Of a stretch of DNA of 64,000 nucleotides, positions 47,673 through 56,556 are shown piece by piece (within the stretch, counting starts at the first letter, position 1; every line of letters begins with the position of its first letter). A program made the translations under genes and the position numbers. The DNA is from Saprospiraceae bacterium (GTDB lineage Bacteria; Bacteroidota; Bacteroidia; Chitinophagales; Saprospiraceae): assembly GCA_020629715.1 (NCBI GenBank), contig JAHDCU010000007.1, positions 124,001 to 188,000 on the forward strand, in the 5' to 3' direction. The notes below the pieces were generated by a model. The model did not search any database, was not told the origin of the DNA, and worked only from the letters and a program-made list of their open reading frames with translations.

Positions 47673-48341
47673 GTGAAAAAATCTTGGATAGTCATAGCAC
47701 TTATAATCGGAATACTCATTCTTGATCAGTGGCTTAAGATTTATATCAAAACTACGTTTGCACTAGGAGGCGGATTTGATATACTAGGTCAAGAATGGGC
47801 GAAAATCCATTTTGTGGAGAACAAGGGAATGGCCTTTGGTATCGAGTTAGGTGGCAATATGGGTAAGTTAGTCCTTAGTTTATTTAGAGTAATCATGATT
47901 GCTTTCTTAGGTTATCTACTTTATGGTATGATTAAAGCTGGAGAATCTTTGGGCTTATTGGTAAGTTTTGGTTTGATACTAGCAGGAGCGATCGGTAATA
48001 TGATTGACTCAGCCTTTTACGGGATGATCTTTTCTCATAGTTATCACGGGAACATAGCCGAGATGTTTCCTCCTGACGGTGGTTATGGCACATTCTTACA
48101 TGGCAAGGTGGTAGATATGTTTTATTTCCCCATGATACGATCAAGCTTTCCAAATTGGTTGCCAGTATGGGGAGGACAATCTTTTGAATTTTTTAGGCCT
48201 GTTTTCAACATTGCAGATGCAGCGATTTCAACAGGGGTGATTAGTATTTTGCTTTTTCACCGAAGTTTCTTTTCTGGTGAAAAAAATGAGGATAGTGAGG
48301 TAAAAGATTCCGTAGTGTCAGGTATATCTGAAGAAGAATAG
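47673..48341 (+). CDS. lspA: Lipoprotein signal peptidase (signal peptidase II)
   Basis: A 222-residue inner-membrane aspartyl protease that cleaves prolipoproteins before the lipidated Cys. Four transmembrane helices are visible. The catalytic aspartates lie in GAIGNMIDSAFYG and FNIADAAIS, and a conserved VENKGMAFG loop is present. At 222 residues it is longer than the E. coli enzyme (164) because of an insertion between the aspartates (residues ~112-165), which is usual in Bacteroidota. The start is GTG 47673. Its stop lies 4 bases from the stop of the convergent gluconate symporter gene. Confidence 0.93.
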   Translation: MKKSWIVIALIIGILILDQWLKIYIKTTFALGGGFDILGQEWAKIHFVENKGMAFGIELGGNMGKLVLSLFRVIMIAFLGYLLYGMIKAGESLGLLVSFGLILAGAIGNMIDSAFYGMIFSHSYHGNIAEMFPPDGGYGTFLHGKVVDMFYFPMIRSSFPNWLPVWGGQSFEFFRPVFNIADAAISTGVISILLFHRSFFSGEKNEDSEVKDSVVSGISEEE

Positions 48342-48345
48342 CCAT

Positions 48346-49689
48346 CTAAAACACAAGCTCCAAAAGCAGACACATACTAAATCCACTCAACGCTAAAATC
48401 GTAGTCATCACCGACCATGATCTAAAGGTGTCTTTCTCCGATATCCCTAGATACTTTCCTACTAACCAAAATCCTGAATCGTTGACATGCGAAAAGATTG
48501 ATGCACCCGAGGCAATGGCAATGACCAATATAGCCTTAGATATTTCAGAGGTAGCATCACTTAATAGTGGGACGATAAGCCCTGCAGCAGTAATCATTGC
48601 CACCGTAGCAGATCCTTGTAATACCCTTATGATCGATGCTGCCATAAAAGCAAATACTAAAACCGGTATGCCAGCATCGAGGAGAATATTAGCAAGCATT
48701 TCACCACTGCCTGTATCCACGAGCATTTGCTTTAATACACCTCCTGCACCGGTCAATAAAATAATAATACCTGCTGGCTTCAAAGAAGAAGTACTGATAT
48801 CCAAAAGTTGAGATTTGGTATATCCTCGTCTGATACCTAAGGCATACCAAACGATCATATTAGCAATTATCAAAGCAACAAATGGATGACCTATGAAGGT
48901 AAAAGTCGGTATGACCCATGGCCATAACTCACTTGAGTCGATTAGTGGACTACCTAACAAAGTATTGAGCAAGATCAAGACTATAGGTATCAAGATACTG
49001 ATCAAAATCAAGGTAATTGGAGGTAAATCAGTATAATCTTTAGCTATATTCTGAATATCAAAAGGAGCTTGAATATCAATTTTTGCCGCTATGTACTTCC
49101 CGAATATAGGACCACAAATTACAGCGGTAGGTATACCTACAATAAAACCAAAAAGTATTACCCAACCCAACTGCGCTCCTACAATATCGGCAACAGCAAC
49201 AGGGCCTGGTGTAGGTGGGATAAATGAATGTGTGATGGCAAGTCCTGCCAATAGAGGTATGGCATACAACAAAAGTGACTTTCCTGACCGACGTTGGATA
49301 GCGTAAATAATCGGTATCAAAATGATAAACGCCACATCAAAAAATACGGGTATAGCAATAAAAAAACCAGCAAGCATGACTGCCCATGGAGCATGATCTA
49401 AGCCAAACTTTGACAATAAATACTGGGCGAGCGCTTGTGCTCCACCTGAATGCTCTAATATAGATCCGAAGATTGCACCTAATCCAACTACAACAGCGAC
49501 GAAACCCAATGTACCACCCATACCAGTTTGAATAGTATCGATGATATCTTTTGGTGACATACCACTTAGCAACCCAATAGTGATCGCAGAAATCAATAGT
49601 GAGATAAATGCTGGAAATTTAAGCCTCAAAATCAGAACTAACAGTATACTAACACCTGTGATTACAGATAAAATGAGCTGTATATCCAT
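48346..49689 (-). CDS. Gluconate:H+ symporter (GntP/GntT family)
   Basis: About 447 residues with 12-14 hydrophobic helices. Family motifs include GLLSGMSPKDIIDTIQTGMGG near the N terminus, HSFIPPTPGPVAVADIVGA, and GSATVAMITAAGLIVPLL near the C terminus. It imports gluconate or a related sugar acid with protons. ATG 49689 overlaps the gnd stop as TAATG, while ATG 49701 would overlap by 13 bases; the first is preferred. It is the last gene of the gntK-gnd-gntT set. Confidence 0.9.
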   Translation of the reverse strand: MDIQLILSVITGVSILLVLILRLKFPAFISLLISAITIGLLSGMSPKDIIDTIQTGMGGTLGFVAVVVGLGAIFGSILEHSGGAQALAQYLLSKFGLDHAPWAVMLAGFFIAIPVFFDVAFIILIPIIYAIQRRSGKSLLLYAIPLLAGLAITHSFIPPTPGPVAVADIVGAQLGWVILFGFIVGIPTAVICGPIFGKYIAAKIDIQAPFDIQNIAKDYTDLPPITLILISILIPIVLILLNTLLGSPLIDSSELWPWVIPTFTFIGHPFVALIIANMIVWYALGIRRGYTKSQLLDISTSSLKPAGIIILLTGAGGVLKQMLVDTGSGEMLANILLDAGIPVLVFAFMAASIIRVLQGSATVAMITAAGLIVPLLSDATSEISKAILVIAIASGASIFSHVNDSGFWLVGKYLGISEKDTFRSWSVMTTILALSGFSMCLLLELVF

Positions 49690-51086
49690 TACTCCTGCCA
49701 TTGAGTATGGAAAAACTTACCTCGATCAGCATCTATTCGCTCATAAGTATGAGCACCAAAATAATCTCTTTGTGCTTGTATAAGATTGGCAGGTACAGAT
49801 GCCCTAGTCATGTGTATCCAATAATCAAAAGCTGCTTGGAAACAAGGTATACTAATCTCTGCTTTGATAGCTGAAGACAATATATTTTTAAGATCTGATC
49901 TTTTAGATTCGATGAGTTTGATAAAATGATCATCATCCAGAATAGAATCCTTAGTCTTGAATAGTTCGATGCATTTGGTCATTAGGTCGGATCGTATGAT
50001 ACACCCATTAGTCCATATTCTAGCAGTTTCTGATAGATTGATATCCCAATTATAATGTGATGAAGCGGCCTTGATCAAGGCAAAGCCTTGGTGGTGGTTT
50101 ATCCATCTTGCGGCAACATAAGCATTTTTGAGTGCCGATAAATCTATACCAATATCTTGTCTTTTGGCATTCACCTCGGCTGATAATCGAACCCTCTCCT
50201 CTTTGTAAGATGACATATATCTACAAAATACTGCAGCGGCCATCATCGTATTGGTGGTGCCGTAGTCTAATGCAGCTTTACTACCCCAAGAACCCGTACC
50301 TTTATTACCGGCTCTATCCAGTATCATATCTAAAATATGATGCCCTCCTTCTTTTTTGTTTAAAATATCAATCGTAATATCAAGAAGGTAACTCGATTGA
50401 CCATAGGCTTTACATTCTTCTAAAAACTGCCCAATTTCGGCATAGCTATGGTTTGTCTTAAGAAGATCGTAGATCTCAGCAAGGAGTTGCATCTCAGCAT
50501 ACTCGATGCCATTATGTATCATTTTCACAAAATGTCCTGATCCTCCTTCACCAATGTATGTACAGCATGCATTTCCTGATGCATCCTGTGCTGAAATGCT
50601 TTCAAGTAATAAAGAAATTTGATCATACGCAACTCTACTTCCGCTAGGCATCATCGACGGGCCTCGACGAGCACCTTTCTCACCACCCGATATACCGCTA
50701 CCAATCCATTGTATATCATGACTTTTGGTCAGTTCTTGTCTGCGTTGGGTATCTTTGTAATGCGAGTTTCCTCCATCAATGATGATATCACCTGTCTCCA
50801 ATAAGGGTAGCAATACCTTAATTACCTCATCAATAGCCTGCCCGGCTTTGATCATAATCAAAATCTTTCTTGGTCTTGAAAGTGAAGCTACAAACGCTTG
50901 TAAATCGTCATAAATATGAATATCATGGTGCTCTTCGATGAGCTGCGCAAATTGATCGAGTAGCTCTTTTTCTGGACCTATGGCTCGATTATACGTAGAG
51001 AGTTTAACTCCTTGATCGGCAATATTTAGCGCAATATTTCGCCCCATCACACCCAATCCAAAAACTCCAAACTGTGAACTACTCAT
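49689..51086 (-). CDS. gnd: 6-phosphogluconate dehydrogenase, decarboxylating
   Basis: A 465-residue enzyme oxidising 6-phosphogluconate to ribulose 5-phosphate with CO2 release. The N-terminal Rossmann motif is FGLGVMGRNIALNIAD. Substrate-site motifs are GISGGEKGARRGPSMMPSG and KMIHNGIEYAEMQLLAE, with the catalytic Lys in HFVKMIHNG and Glu in GIEYAE. Length and domain order match the long NADP-type enzyme. It is cotranscribed with the gluconokinase (3-base gap) and the symporter. Confidence 0.95.
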   Translation of the reverse strand: MSSSQFGVFGLGVMGRNIALNIADQGVKLSTYNRAIGPEKELLDQFAQLIEEHHDIHIYDDLQAFVASLSRPRKILIMIKAGQAIDEVIKVLLPLLETGDIIIDGGNSHYKDTQRRQELTKSHDIQWIGSGISGGEKGARRGPSMMPSGSRVAYDQISLLLESISAQDASGNACCTYIGEGGSGHFVKMIHNGIEYAEMQLLAEIYDLLKTNHSYAEIGQFLEECKAYGQSSYLLDITIDILNKKEGGHHILDMILDRAGNKGTGSWGSKAALDYGTTNTMMAAAVFCRYMSSYKEERVRLSAEVNAKRQDIGIDLSALKNAYVAARWINHHQGFALIKAASSHYNWDINLSETARIWTNGCIIRSDLMTKCIELFKTKDSILDDDHFIKLIESKRSDLKNILSSAIKAEISIPCFQAAFDYWIHMTRASVPANLIQAQRDYFGAHTYERIDADRGKFFHTQWQE

Positions 51087-51089
51087 ATG

Positions 51090-51587
51090 CTATAGCTGAT
51101 TTTTTATATTCTCAATAATACGATCTACTTCATCGTCAATGCCAATCGTGATGGCATCTAAAGGCTCTTCTAAAGTGTCAAATTGTGATTGTAAAAGTGC
51201 TGGATCAAAAAAGTGATTTTGCCGATTAGCCATTCTTTTTTGAATGATTTCCATTTTGCCTTTGAGATAGATCCATTGTACGTACTCCGATTGATTTTGA
51301 TTCAAAATATCACGATAAGACTGCTTTAATGCAGAGCATGCTAGCACAAAACCTTCGTCAGACCAAATCGTGATATTCTTCTGAAGAATCTCTAACCATG
51401 GAAATCTATCATCATCATTTAATGCTTGACCAGAAGCCATTTTAGCAATATTTGTCTCTGGATGAAAATCATCTGCATCGTAAAAAGATATACCTAATTC
51501 TATTGCTAGACACTTACCAATAGTGCTCTTTCCACTACCAGAGACACCCATGATGATAAAGCGGAGCTTGTTCTTTTCGGACGACAT
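51090..51587 (-). CDS. gntK: Gluconokinase
   Basis: A 165-residue P-loop kinase with Walker A GVSGSGKST, then FYDADDFHPETNIAKMASG and the substrate-site GQALNDDDRFPWLE, which are diagnostic of GntK. It phosphorylates gluconate to 6-phosphogluconate, feeding the gnd product directly downstream. It is placed 2 bases after the sugar isomerase/epimerase stop and 3 bases before gnd, so all are one operon. Confidence 0.95.
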   Translation of the reverse strand: MSSEKNKLRFIIMGVSGSGKSTIGKCLAIELGISFYDADDFHPETNIAKMASGQALNDDDRFPWLEILQKNITIWSDEGFVLACSALKQSYRDILNQNQSEYVQWIYLKGKMEIIQKRMANRQNHFFDPALLQSQFDTLEEPLDAITIGIDDEVDRIIENIKNQL

Positions 51588-51588
51588 A

Positions 51589-52641
51589 TTATAAGCCCAA
51601 CACCTTATTAATCATATCCTGATCTACATCACCACCTGCAAAATCATCAAAAGTCTTTTCTGTTACTTCTATGATATGATTTTGGATAAATGGAGCGCCT
51701 TCTCGAGCACCCTGCTCAGGTGATTTTATACAGCATTCCCATTCTAGGACCGCCCAACCATCGTAACCGTACTGACTTAGCTTTGAGAATATAGAAGCAA
51801 AATCTATCTCTCCATCTCCTAATGATCGGAATCGACCTGGTCGTTCTTTCCAATCTTGATATCCTCCATATACACCAGATTTTCCAGTAGGGTTAAACTC
51901 TGCATCCTTTACATGGAACATCTTGATCTGCTCATGATAAAAATCAATGAATTGAAGGTAATCGAGACATTGCAATACATAATGACTCGGATCATATAGT
52001 ATTTTGGCACGACTATGATTACCCGTCGCTTCTAAAAATCGCTCATAGGTGATCCCATCATGGATATCTTCTCCTGGGTGGATTTCGTAACAAGCATCTA
52101 CGCCACAGACATCAAAATGATTGAGTATTGGCAACCATCGATTCGCAAGTTCTTTAAATCCAGCTTCTACCAGACCATTAGGTCGTTGTGGCCATGGATA
52201 CATGGTATGCCACATCAGTGCTCCTGAGAAGGTAGCATGCACATCTATTCCAAGATTTTGAGAAGCCGATGCAGCCCATTTTACTTGTTGCACAGCCCAT
52301 TCTGTTCTAGCTTTTGGGTTGCCTTTTACTTCATCTGGAGCAAAGGCATCAAACATCAAATCATAGGCTGGATTTACAGCGACTAATTGCCCCTGAAGAT
52401 GAGTTGATAGTTCGGTGATTTCTAAGCCATGTGAAGCTACCTTCGCTTTGAGTTCGTCGCAATAATCCTTGCTAGTAGCAGCTTTCTCCAAATCAATTAA
52501 TCGTGATTCCCAAGTAGGTATTTGAATGCCTTTATATCCTAAACTTGCTACCCAAGCACATATTCCATCAAGAGAATTGAATGGTGCTTCGTCTCCCATA
52601 AATTGGGCTAAAAATATGGCTGGTCCTTTGATTGTTTTCAT
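51589..52641 (-). CDS. Sugar phosphate isomerase/epimerase (xylose-isomerase-like TIM barrel)
   Basis: A 350-residue TIM-barrel protein of the AP-endonuclease-2-like family. Metal-site motifs are YEIHPGEDIHDG, LYDPSHYVLQCLDY, FHVKDAEFNPTG and AVLEWECCI. Relatives isomerise or epimerise sugars, and in Bacteroides some act as lyases on 3-keto-glycosides. Its ATG overlaps the PIN-gene stop (ATGA), and gntK follows after 2 bases. The partner Gfo/Idh gene lies two genes upstream. The exact substrate is unknown. Confidence 0.85.
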   Translation of the reverse strand: MKTIKGPAIFLAQFMGDEAPFNSLDGICAWVASLGYKGIQIPTWESRLIDLEKAATSKDYCDELKAKVASHGLEITELSTHLQGQLVAVNPAYDLMFDAFAPDEVKGNPKARTEWAVQQVKWAASASQNLGIDVHATFSGALMWHTMYPWPQRPNGLVEAGFKELANRWLPILNHFDVCGVDACYEIHPGEDIHDGITYERFLEATGNHSRAKILYDPSHYVLQCLDYLQFIDFYHEQIKMFHVKDAEFNPTGKSGVYGGYQDWKERPGRFRSLGDGEIDFASIFSKLSQYGYDGWAVLEWECCIKSPEQGAREGAPFIQNHIIEVTEKTFDDFAGGDVDQDMINKVLGL

Positions 52642-53099
52642 GGATTTTCTTTTAGTTCGTTGAGTATTATTTCAATTAACTTTTCAGACATTCTAAAACC
52701 AATGTCATTCAATTTGTGAATATATGGATGTACTAGAGCAATTACCCCTATTTCTTTTAAAAGCTTTAGTATTCTTAAAGTACCAATAATCCTAATACCA
52801 AGACTTGTCGCAATTCTTCTTCCTTTGCGTTCATCTATTGCTAGAATTGAATTATCTTCTTCGAGGGCTAAACCTATAGCGCTTAATTCACCTTTGTCTA
52901 GCTTGATTTCTGTTATAGATAGGAAGTTGATCGGGTCATTTAATTCTTTAATGAAGCTTGGTAAGATTTTACCATATTCTTGATAAACTGTTTTCGTAAC
53001 TACAAATTCTTGAGTAATTCCTTCGCAAAGATCAAGTAATTCAAGTTTATCGAGTGCAATAAGTACACTTGTATCCGCGATAATGATTTTATCCAACAC
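52638..53099 (-). CDS. PIN-like toxin protein (DUF3368 family)
   Basis: A 153-residue PIN-fold protein. Acidic active-site positions fit IIADTSVLIAL (Asp9), DKGELSAIGLALEE and ILAIDERKGRR, the DUF3368 layout of putative ribonuclease toxins. The start is GTG 53099, overlapping the UPF0175 gene by 11 bases, and its TGA overlaps the isomerase ATG. The UPF0175 antitoxin directly upstream completes a type II toxin-antitoxin pair. Base composition is AT-rich relative to the sugar genes around it, suggesting insertion. Confidence 0.85.
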   Translation of the reverse strand: MLDKIIIADTSVLIALDKLELLDLCEGITQEFVVTKTVYQEYGKILPSFIKELNDPINFLSITEIKLDKGELSAIGLALEEDNSILAIDERKGRRIATSLGIRIIGTLRILKLLKEIGVIALVHPYIHKLNDIGFRMSEKLIEIILNELKENP

Positions 53100-53316
53100 T
53101 TCTGAGCTCTTCTAATAGTTCGTCTTCAGAAAAGTTGAAATAATGAAAACCGTATTTATCTAGATTTTTAAGAAAGTTACGTTTAGAAATACCTACCATT
53201 TCAGCTGCTTCTCCGGAAGATACCTTACCCAATTCAAATAGCTTTCCTGCCAAGATCATTTTTAGATCAAACTCTGTTTCTTTAATATTTTTAGGTAATT
53301 CAATGGTCAATGTCAT
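53089..53316 (-). CDS. UPF0175 family antitoxin
   Basis: About 75 residues: an N-terminal strand MTLTIELPKNIKET, then helices with LAGKLFELGKVSSGEAAEMVGISKRNFLKNLDKYG, the helix-turn-helix pattern of UPF0175 proteins that pair with DUF3368 PIN toxins. GTG 53334 would overlap the upstream dehydrogenase, so ATG 53316 is the better start and leaves 2 bases after that gene. Such antitoxins usually bind their own promoter, but here the pair lacks a separate promoter region. Confidence 0.85.
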   Translation of the reverse strand: MTLTIELPKNIKETEFDLKMILAGKLFELGKVSSGEAAEMVGISKRNFLKNLDKYGFHYFNFSEDELLEELRSVG

Positions 53317-53318
53317 AA

Positions 53319-54470
53319 TTATAAAGTTATCCACTTTTGATCACTTTTGCCACTCTCGATCACTTTGTATATGAAGTTCATGCCACGTACACCATCTTCT
53401 ACTGTTGGAAAGTCGGTATAGATTGGATCTACCTCTATTCCTTCTATTCGGGCTTGTATACATTTGGCTACATTACGATATATATTGGCAAATGCTTCTA
53501 AATACCCTTCCGGATGGCCTGCTGGGATACGCATATGTGCTTGGGTTGATGCTGCTTGCTCACCCACTCCTGCTCTCATCATTTGTGCGGGTTTATCGGC
53601 CCACCTTACCATCAGGGTATTGGGTTTCATCTGAAGCCATTCTAGTCCACCGTACTCTCCGTAGACTCTTATTTTAAGATTGTTTTCTTCGCCAGCACTA
53701 ATCTGACTTGCATACAAAATCCCTCTAGCTCCATTGTCAAAACGAAGTAATACATTGCCGTCATCATCCAGCGCTCTACCTTCTACTAGGGTGCTGATAT
53801 CCGCACAGAGCTCTGTAATCTTGAGTCCTGTGATATATTCTACTAGATTTTCAGCATGGGTGCCTATATCTCCCATTGCGCCCGCGATACCAGATCTCTT
53901 TGGGTCTGTTCGCCATGCAGCCTGCTTTTGGTCGGAACCCTCTAAAAAAGTACTCAACCAACCTTGCGGATATTCGACAACTACTTTTCTGATTTTACCC
54001 AATTTGCCATCAGAGATCATGGCTTTGGCTTCTTTCACCATTGGGTAACCTGTGTAATTATGGGTCAAGGCGAAAATTAATCCTGATTCTTGTACTACTT
54101 TTTGAAGGTCATAAGCTTGCTCCATATCATAACAAAGCGGTTTATCGCATACTACATGAAAACCATGCTCTATAGCCATTTTAGCAGGTGCATAATGCAT
54201 ATGATTAGGCGTGACGATGGATACGAAGTCCATACGTTGGTCTTCTGAAAGTTCCTTTTCAGCGAGAATCATTTCTTCGTACGATCCATATATCCTTGAA
54301 GGATCTAAATAAAAGTCCTGACCAGAAAGTTTTGATTTTTCTGGGTTGCTACTGAATGCTCCGCAGACCAATTCTATCTGACCGTCTAAGGCTGCCGCCA
54401 TACGATGTACTCCTCCAATGAAGGCTCCTCGTCCACCGCCTATCATTCCCATTCTGATCTTTCTACTCAT
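53319..54470 (-). CDS. Gfo/Idh/MocA family oxidoreductase
   Basis: A 383-residue NAD(P)-dependent dehydrogenase. A Rossmann-type start (RMGMIGGGRGAFIGGVHRMA) is followed by the Gfo/Idh lysine motif DKPLCYDMEQA, with Lys in the catalytic position, and by a C-terminal alpha/beta domain with GDIGTHAENLVEYITG carrying the catalytic His. Members oxidise sugars or cyclitols, including 3-dehydrogenation of glycosides. It heads the operon running through the toxin-antitoxin pair to the gluconate genes. Confidence 0.88.
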   Translation of the reverse strand: MSRKIRMGMIGGGRGAFIGGVHRMAAALDGQIELVCGAFSSNPEKSKLSGQDFYLDPSRIYGSYEEMILAEKELSEDQRMDFVSIVTPNHMHYAPAKMAIEHGFHVVCDKPLCYDMEQAYDLQKVVQESGLIFALTHNYTGYPMVKEAKAMISDGKLGKIRKVVVEYPQGWLSTFLEGSDQKQAAWRTDPKRSGIAGAMGDIGTHAENLVEYITGLKITELCADISTLVEGRALDDDGNVLLRFDNGARGILYASQISAGEENNLKIRVYGEYGGLEWLQMKPNTLMVRWADKPAQMMRAGVGEQAASTQAHMRIPAGHPEGYLEAFANIYRNVAKCIQARIEGIEVDPIYTDFPTVEDGVRGMNFIYKVIESGKSDQKWITL

Positions 54471-54524
54471 AGTTTAGTATTGTACGGAATGAAAATACGA
54501 TAATGTCGTACTTATAGATGCTAA

Positions 54525-55169
54525 TTATAGTGCAAAAATGATTTTCGCTGAGAGTGAAAAGATAGGATACAAGTGATTACCTGTTCGGTCATATTCTTCA
54601 AAAACCCTTGTTCTTCCGGGATTAGCATCATCGGGTAGTCCATCAGCTACTACTTTCATATACCCATAACCAAATGAAAAACCTGTCTGAATGATAAATC
54701 TATCTAAGGAATATTGTTCTGTACCAAAACCTACGGCGGGACCTATCAAAAATCGAGTTCTTGTGTAGCTGAGTCGCTCAAAATATGCACCATCTAGCCT
54801 TCTCAAATCTTCTGTTTTATTCTCTGATGTATATCGTATGAAAAGATTAGCCACTACATACCACCTTGTATTCAGGTAGCCTTGATGTTCCATTTTCATA
54901 TACTTGATACCATTTTTGAATCTAAAACCCTTAAAAGCATGCGGATAAAAATCGGTATCTATCTGATATAAATATGCTAGCTCAGATTGAAGCATCGTAT
55001 GTTTACCCAGTCTCTTTTCAATACCAAATTGTAAACCCGGATACTCATTGAGTAGAGCTGAATAACTCCATGTTATTCCCCAATTGCGACGATGAGCGAG
55101 CGTATCTTGTGACCATATGGTAGGCGTTACGGACAAGATTGCAAAAATTATGAAAAGTGATTTGTACAT
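54525..55169 (-). CDS. Exported beta-barrel-like protein, unknown function
   Basis: A 214-residue protein with signal peptide YKSLFIIFAILSVTPTIWSQ. The rest alternates aromatic and polar residues in strand-length segments (GLQFGIEKRLGKHTMLQSELAYL, FIIQTGFSFGYGYMKV) and ends SLSAKIIFAL, the pattern of a small outer-membrane barrel. No specific family was recognised; a DUF3575-like barrel is possible. It starts 3 bases after the LVIVD lipoprotein gene and is the last of three cotranscribed genes. Confidence 0.55.
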   Translation of the reverse strand: MYKSLFIIFAILSVTPTIWSQDTLAHRRNWGITWSYSALLNEYPGLQFGIEKRLGKHTMLQSELAYLYQIDTDFYPHAFKGFRFKNGIKYMKMEHQGYLNTRWYVVANLFIRYTSENKTEDLRRLDGAYFERLSYTRTRFLIGPAVGFGTEQYSLDRFIIQTGFSFGYGYMKVVADGLPDDANPGRTRVFEEYDRTGNHLYPIFSLSAKIIFAL

Positions 55170-55171
55170 AA

Positions 55172-55972
55172 CTAAATCTCTAATACTGATATAAAAGTAA
55201 GCTTCCCCAACTCATCATACTCATATTGTCTTATCGCAGATCCACCAACAACCAAAAGTCGATTTTCAACACGTAGAACAATTACATCCTGAGCGGCAAA
55301 ACTAGCGTTGTGATCAATCAGCGCTATATCCAATGGATCAGCAATATTAAAGACTTTTATACCATTCTCTTTTTCACAGATGAAAAGTAATTCACCATCA
55401 AAACCCAAACCCTTAGGAGCTTCAAGATCTACTATATTGATAAGCTCAGGATTTTCGATGTCTACAATATTATATAGCCTTAACTCATTGGTGATCTGTG
55501 TTCTACCGCAATTATCTACAACTTGAAATTCATCACTACTCAAGGTAACATAAGCGATCGTGTCATTGGCTACCACTGGGTCTCTGGGACATATATTATC
55601 AAATTGAAAATAAGGAGTAACTGATGCTTCTTCAGGTATACCATTTTCATTGATTTTGTAGATATAGAGATTAGTCTGTGATCCCACAAAAAGTGTATTC
55701 CCATTGATAAAAAGAGATTCTAAATCAAATGATAATTGCTCACGGTAGATTTCGATAGGAAATAATGGATCAGTGATATCCATGGTGATAAGCGACGAAC
55801 GACTGACTATATACAATCGATCTCCTATAGTGATCATGTTGGCATATGAGCCTGACTGGGCAGATGACCCATCAGCTGTATCTCCAAAAGATACGCCACT
55901 ACCTTCGCTACAAGAAAGTAGAAATATGATCATGGAAAATATAAAGCATAGATATGTTTTTATATTTATCAT
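55172..55972 (-). CDS. LVIVD-repeat beta-propeller lipoprotein
   Basis: About 266 residues. The lipoprotein signal (YLCFIFSMIIFLLSCSE) has a clear lipobox ending in LSC. The body contains repeated blades of the LVIVD type (LYIVSRSSLITMDITDPLFPIEI, LFICEKENGIKVFNIADPLDIALI), a surface propeller fold of unknown ligand. ATG 55972 overlaps the upstream stop as ATGA and is preferred to ATG 55981. It lies between a sister lipoprotein and a barrel-like gene. Confidence 0.75.
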   Translation of the reverse strand: MINIKTYLCFIFSMIIFLLSCSEGSGVSFGDTADGSSAQSGSYANMITIGDRLYIVSRSSLITMDITDPLFPIEIYREQLSFDLESLFINGNTLFVGSQTNLYIYKINENGIPEEASVTPYFQFDNICPRDPVVANDTIAYVTLSSDEFQVVDNCGRTQITNELRLYNIVDIENPELINIVDLEAPKGLGFDGELLFICEKENGIKVFNIADPLDIALIDHNASFAAQDVIVLRVENRLLVVGGSAIRQYEYDELGKLTFISVLEI

Positions 55973-56505
55973 CTCCAGCATTTTGGTTCATCAAGAATAG
56001 TTTCCACCCAACCAATTACCGTCCCCTGTGTCTGATCAACACATTCAAAAACACCATTAAAGTTTTCAGGAAATAGTTGTGATGCAAAATCAAACTCACT
56101 ATAAAAATCTTCTAATCTTATAACTTCTACAATCATAAATACATTATCTACTCGAATAGCCACCAAGTCTTCTGTATTATTAGCGTAGATAATATTACCG
56201 TTAATAGTATAATCAACACATCCTGGGATACTAATAAAGGCGATCGCAAAAGGAGTAATTGGATCGGTATTATCGATAATATGAATACCTAGATTTTGCT
56301 CGTTGATGTAAAGAAAGTTTCCCAGAACAACAATTTTACCCAAATTTTCAAATTGCCGCGGAGGATTGCTAGTAATCTCTTTTGTATCTCCTTGATAATA
56401 TATCGGTCTTAAGCCTTCGATATCCCCTTCAACATCAATAGGAGGAGTATCAAAACAACTGGAGAGACTTATTACAATCAAGAATAGGATTATCCTTAGG
56501 CTCAT
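55969..56505 (-). CDS. Short LVIVD-type lipoprotein
   Basis: A 178-residue protein with a lipoprotein signal (ILFLIVISLSSCFDTPP). It shows one or two LVIVD-like blades (LYINEQNLGIHIIDNTDPITPFA, IIYANNTEDLVAIRVDN), so it may be a shortened relative of the next gene, to which it is coupled by ATGA. It is first of the three-gene lipoprotein/barrel set. Function unknown. Confidence 0.65.
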   Translation of the reverse strand: MSLRIILFLIVISLSSCFDTPPIDVEGDIEGLRPIYYQGDTKEITSNPPRQFENLGKIVVLGNFLYINEQNLGIHIIDNTDPITPFAIAFISIPGCVDYTINGNIIYANNTEDLVAIRVDNVFMIVEVIRLEDFYSEFDFASQLFPENFNGVFECVDQTQGTVIGWVETILDEPKCWR

Positions 56506-56556
56506 TTTGATAGCTTTCTTAGTAAAACGACTAGAAAAGAAGACTTGTATTTGACT

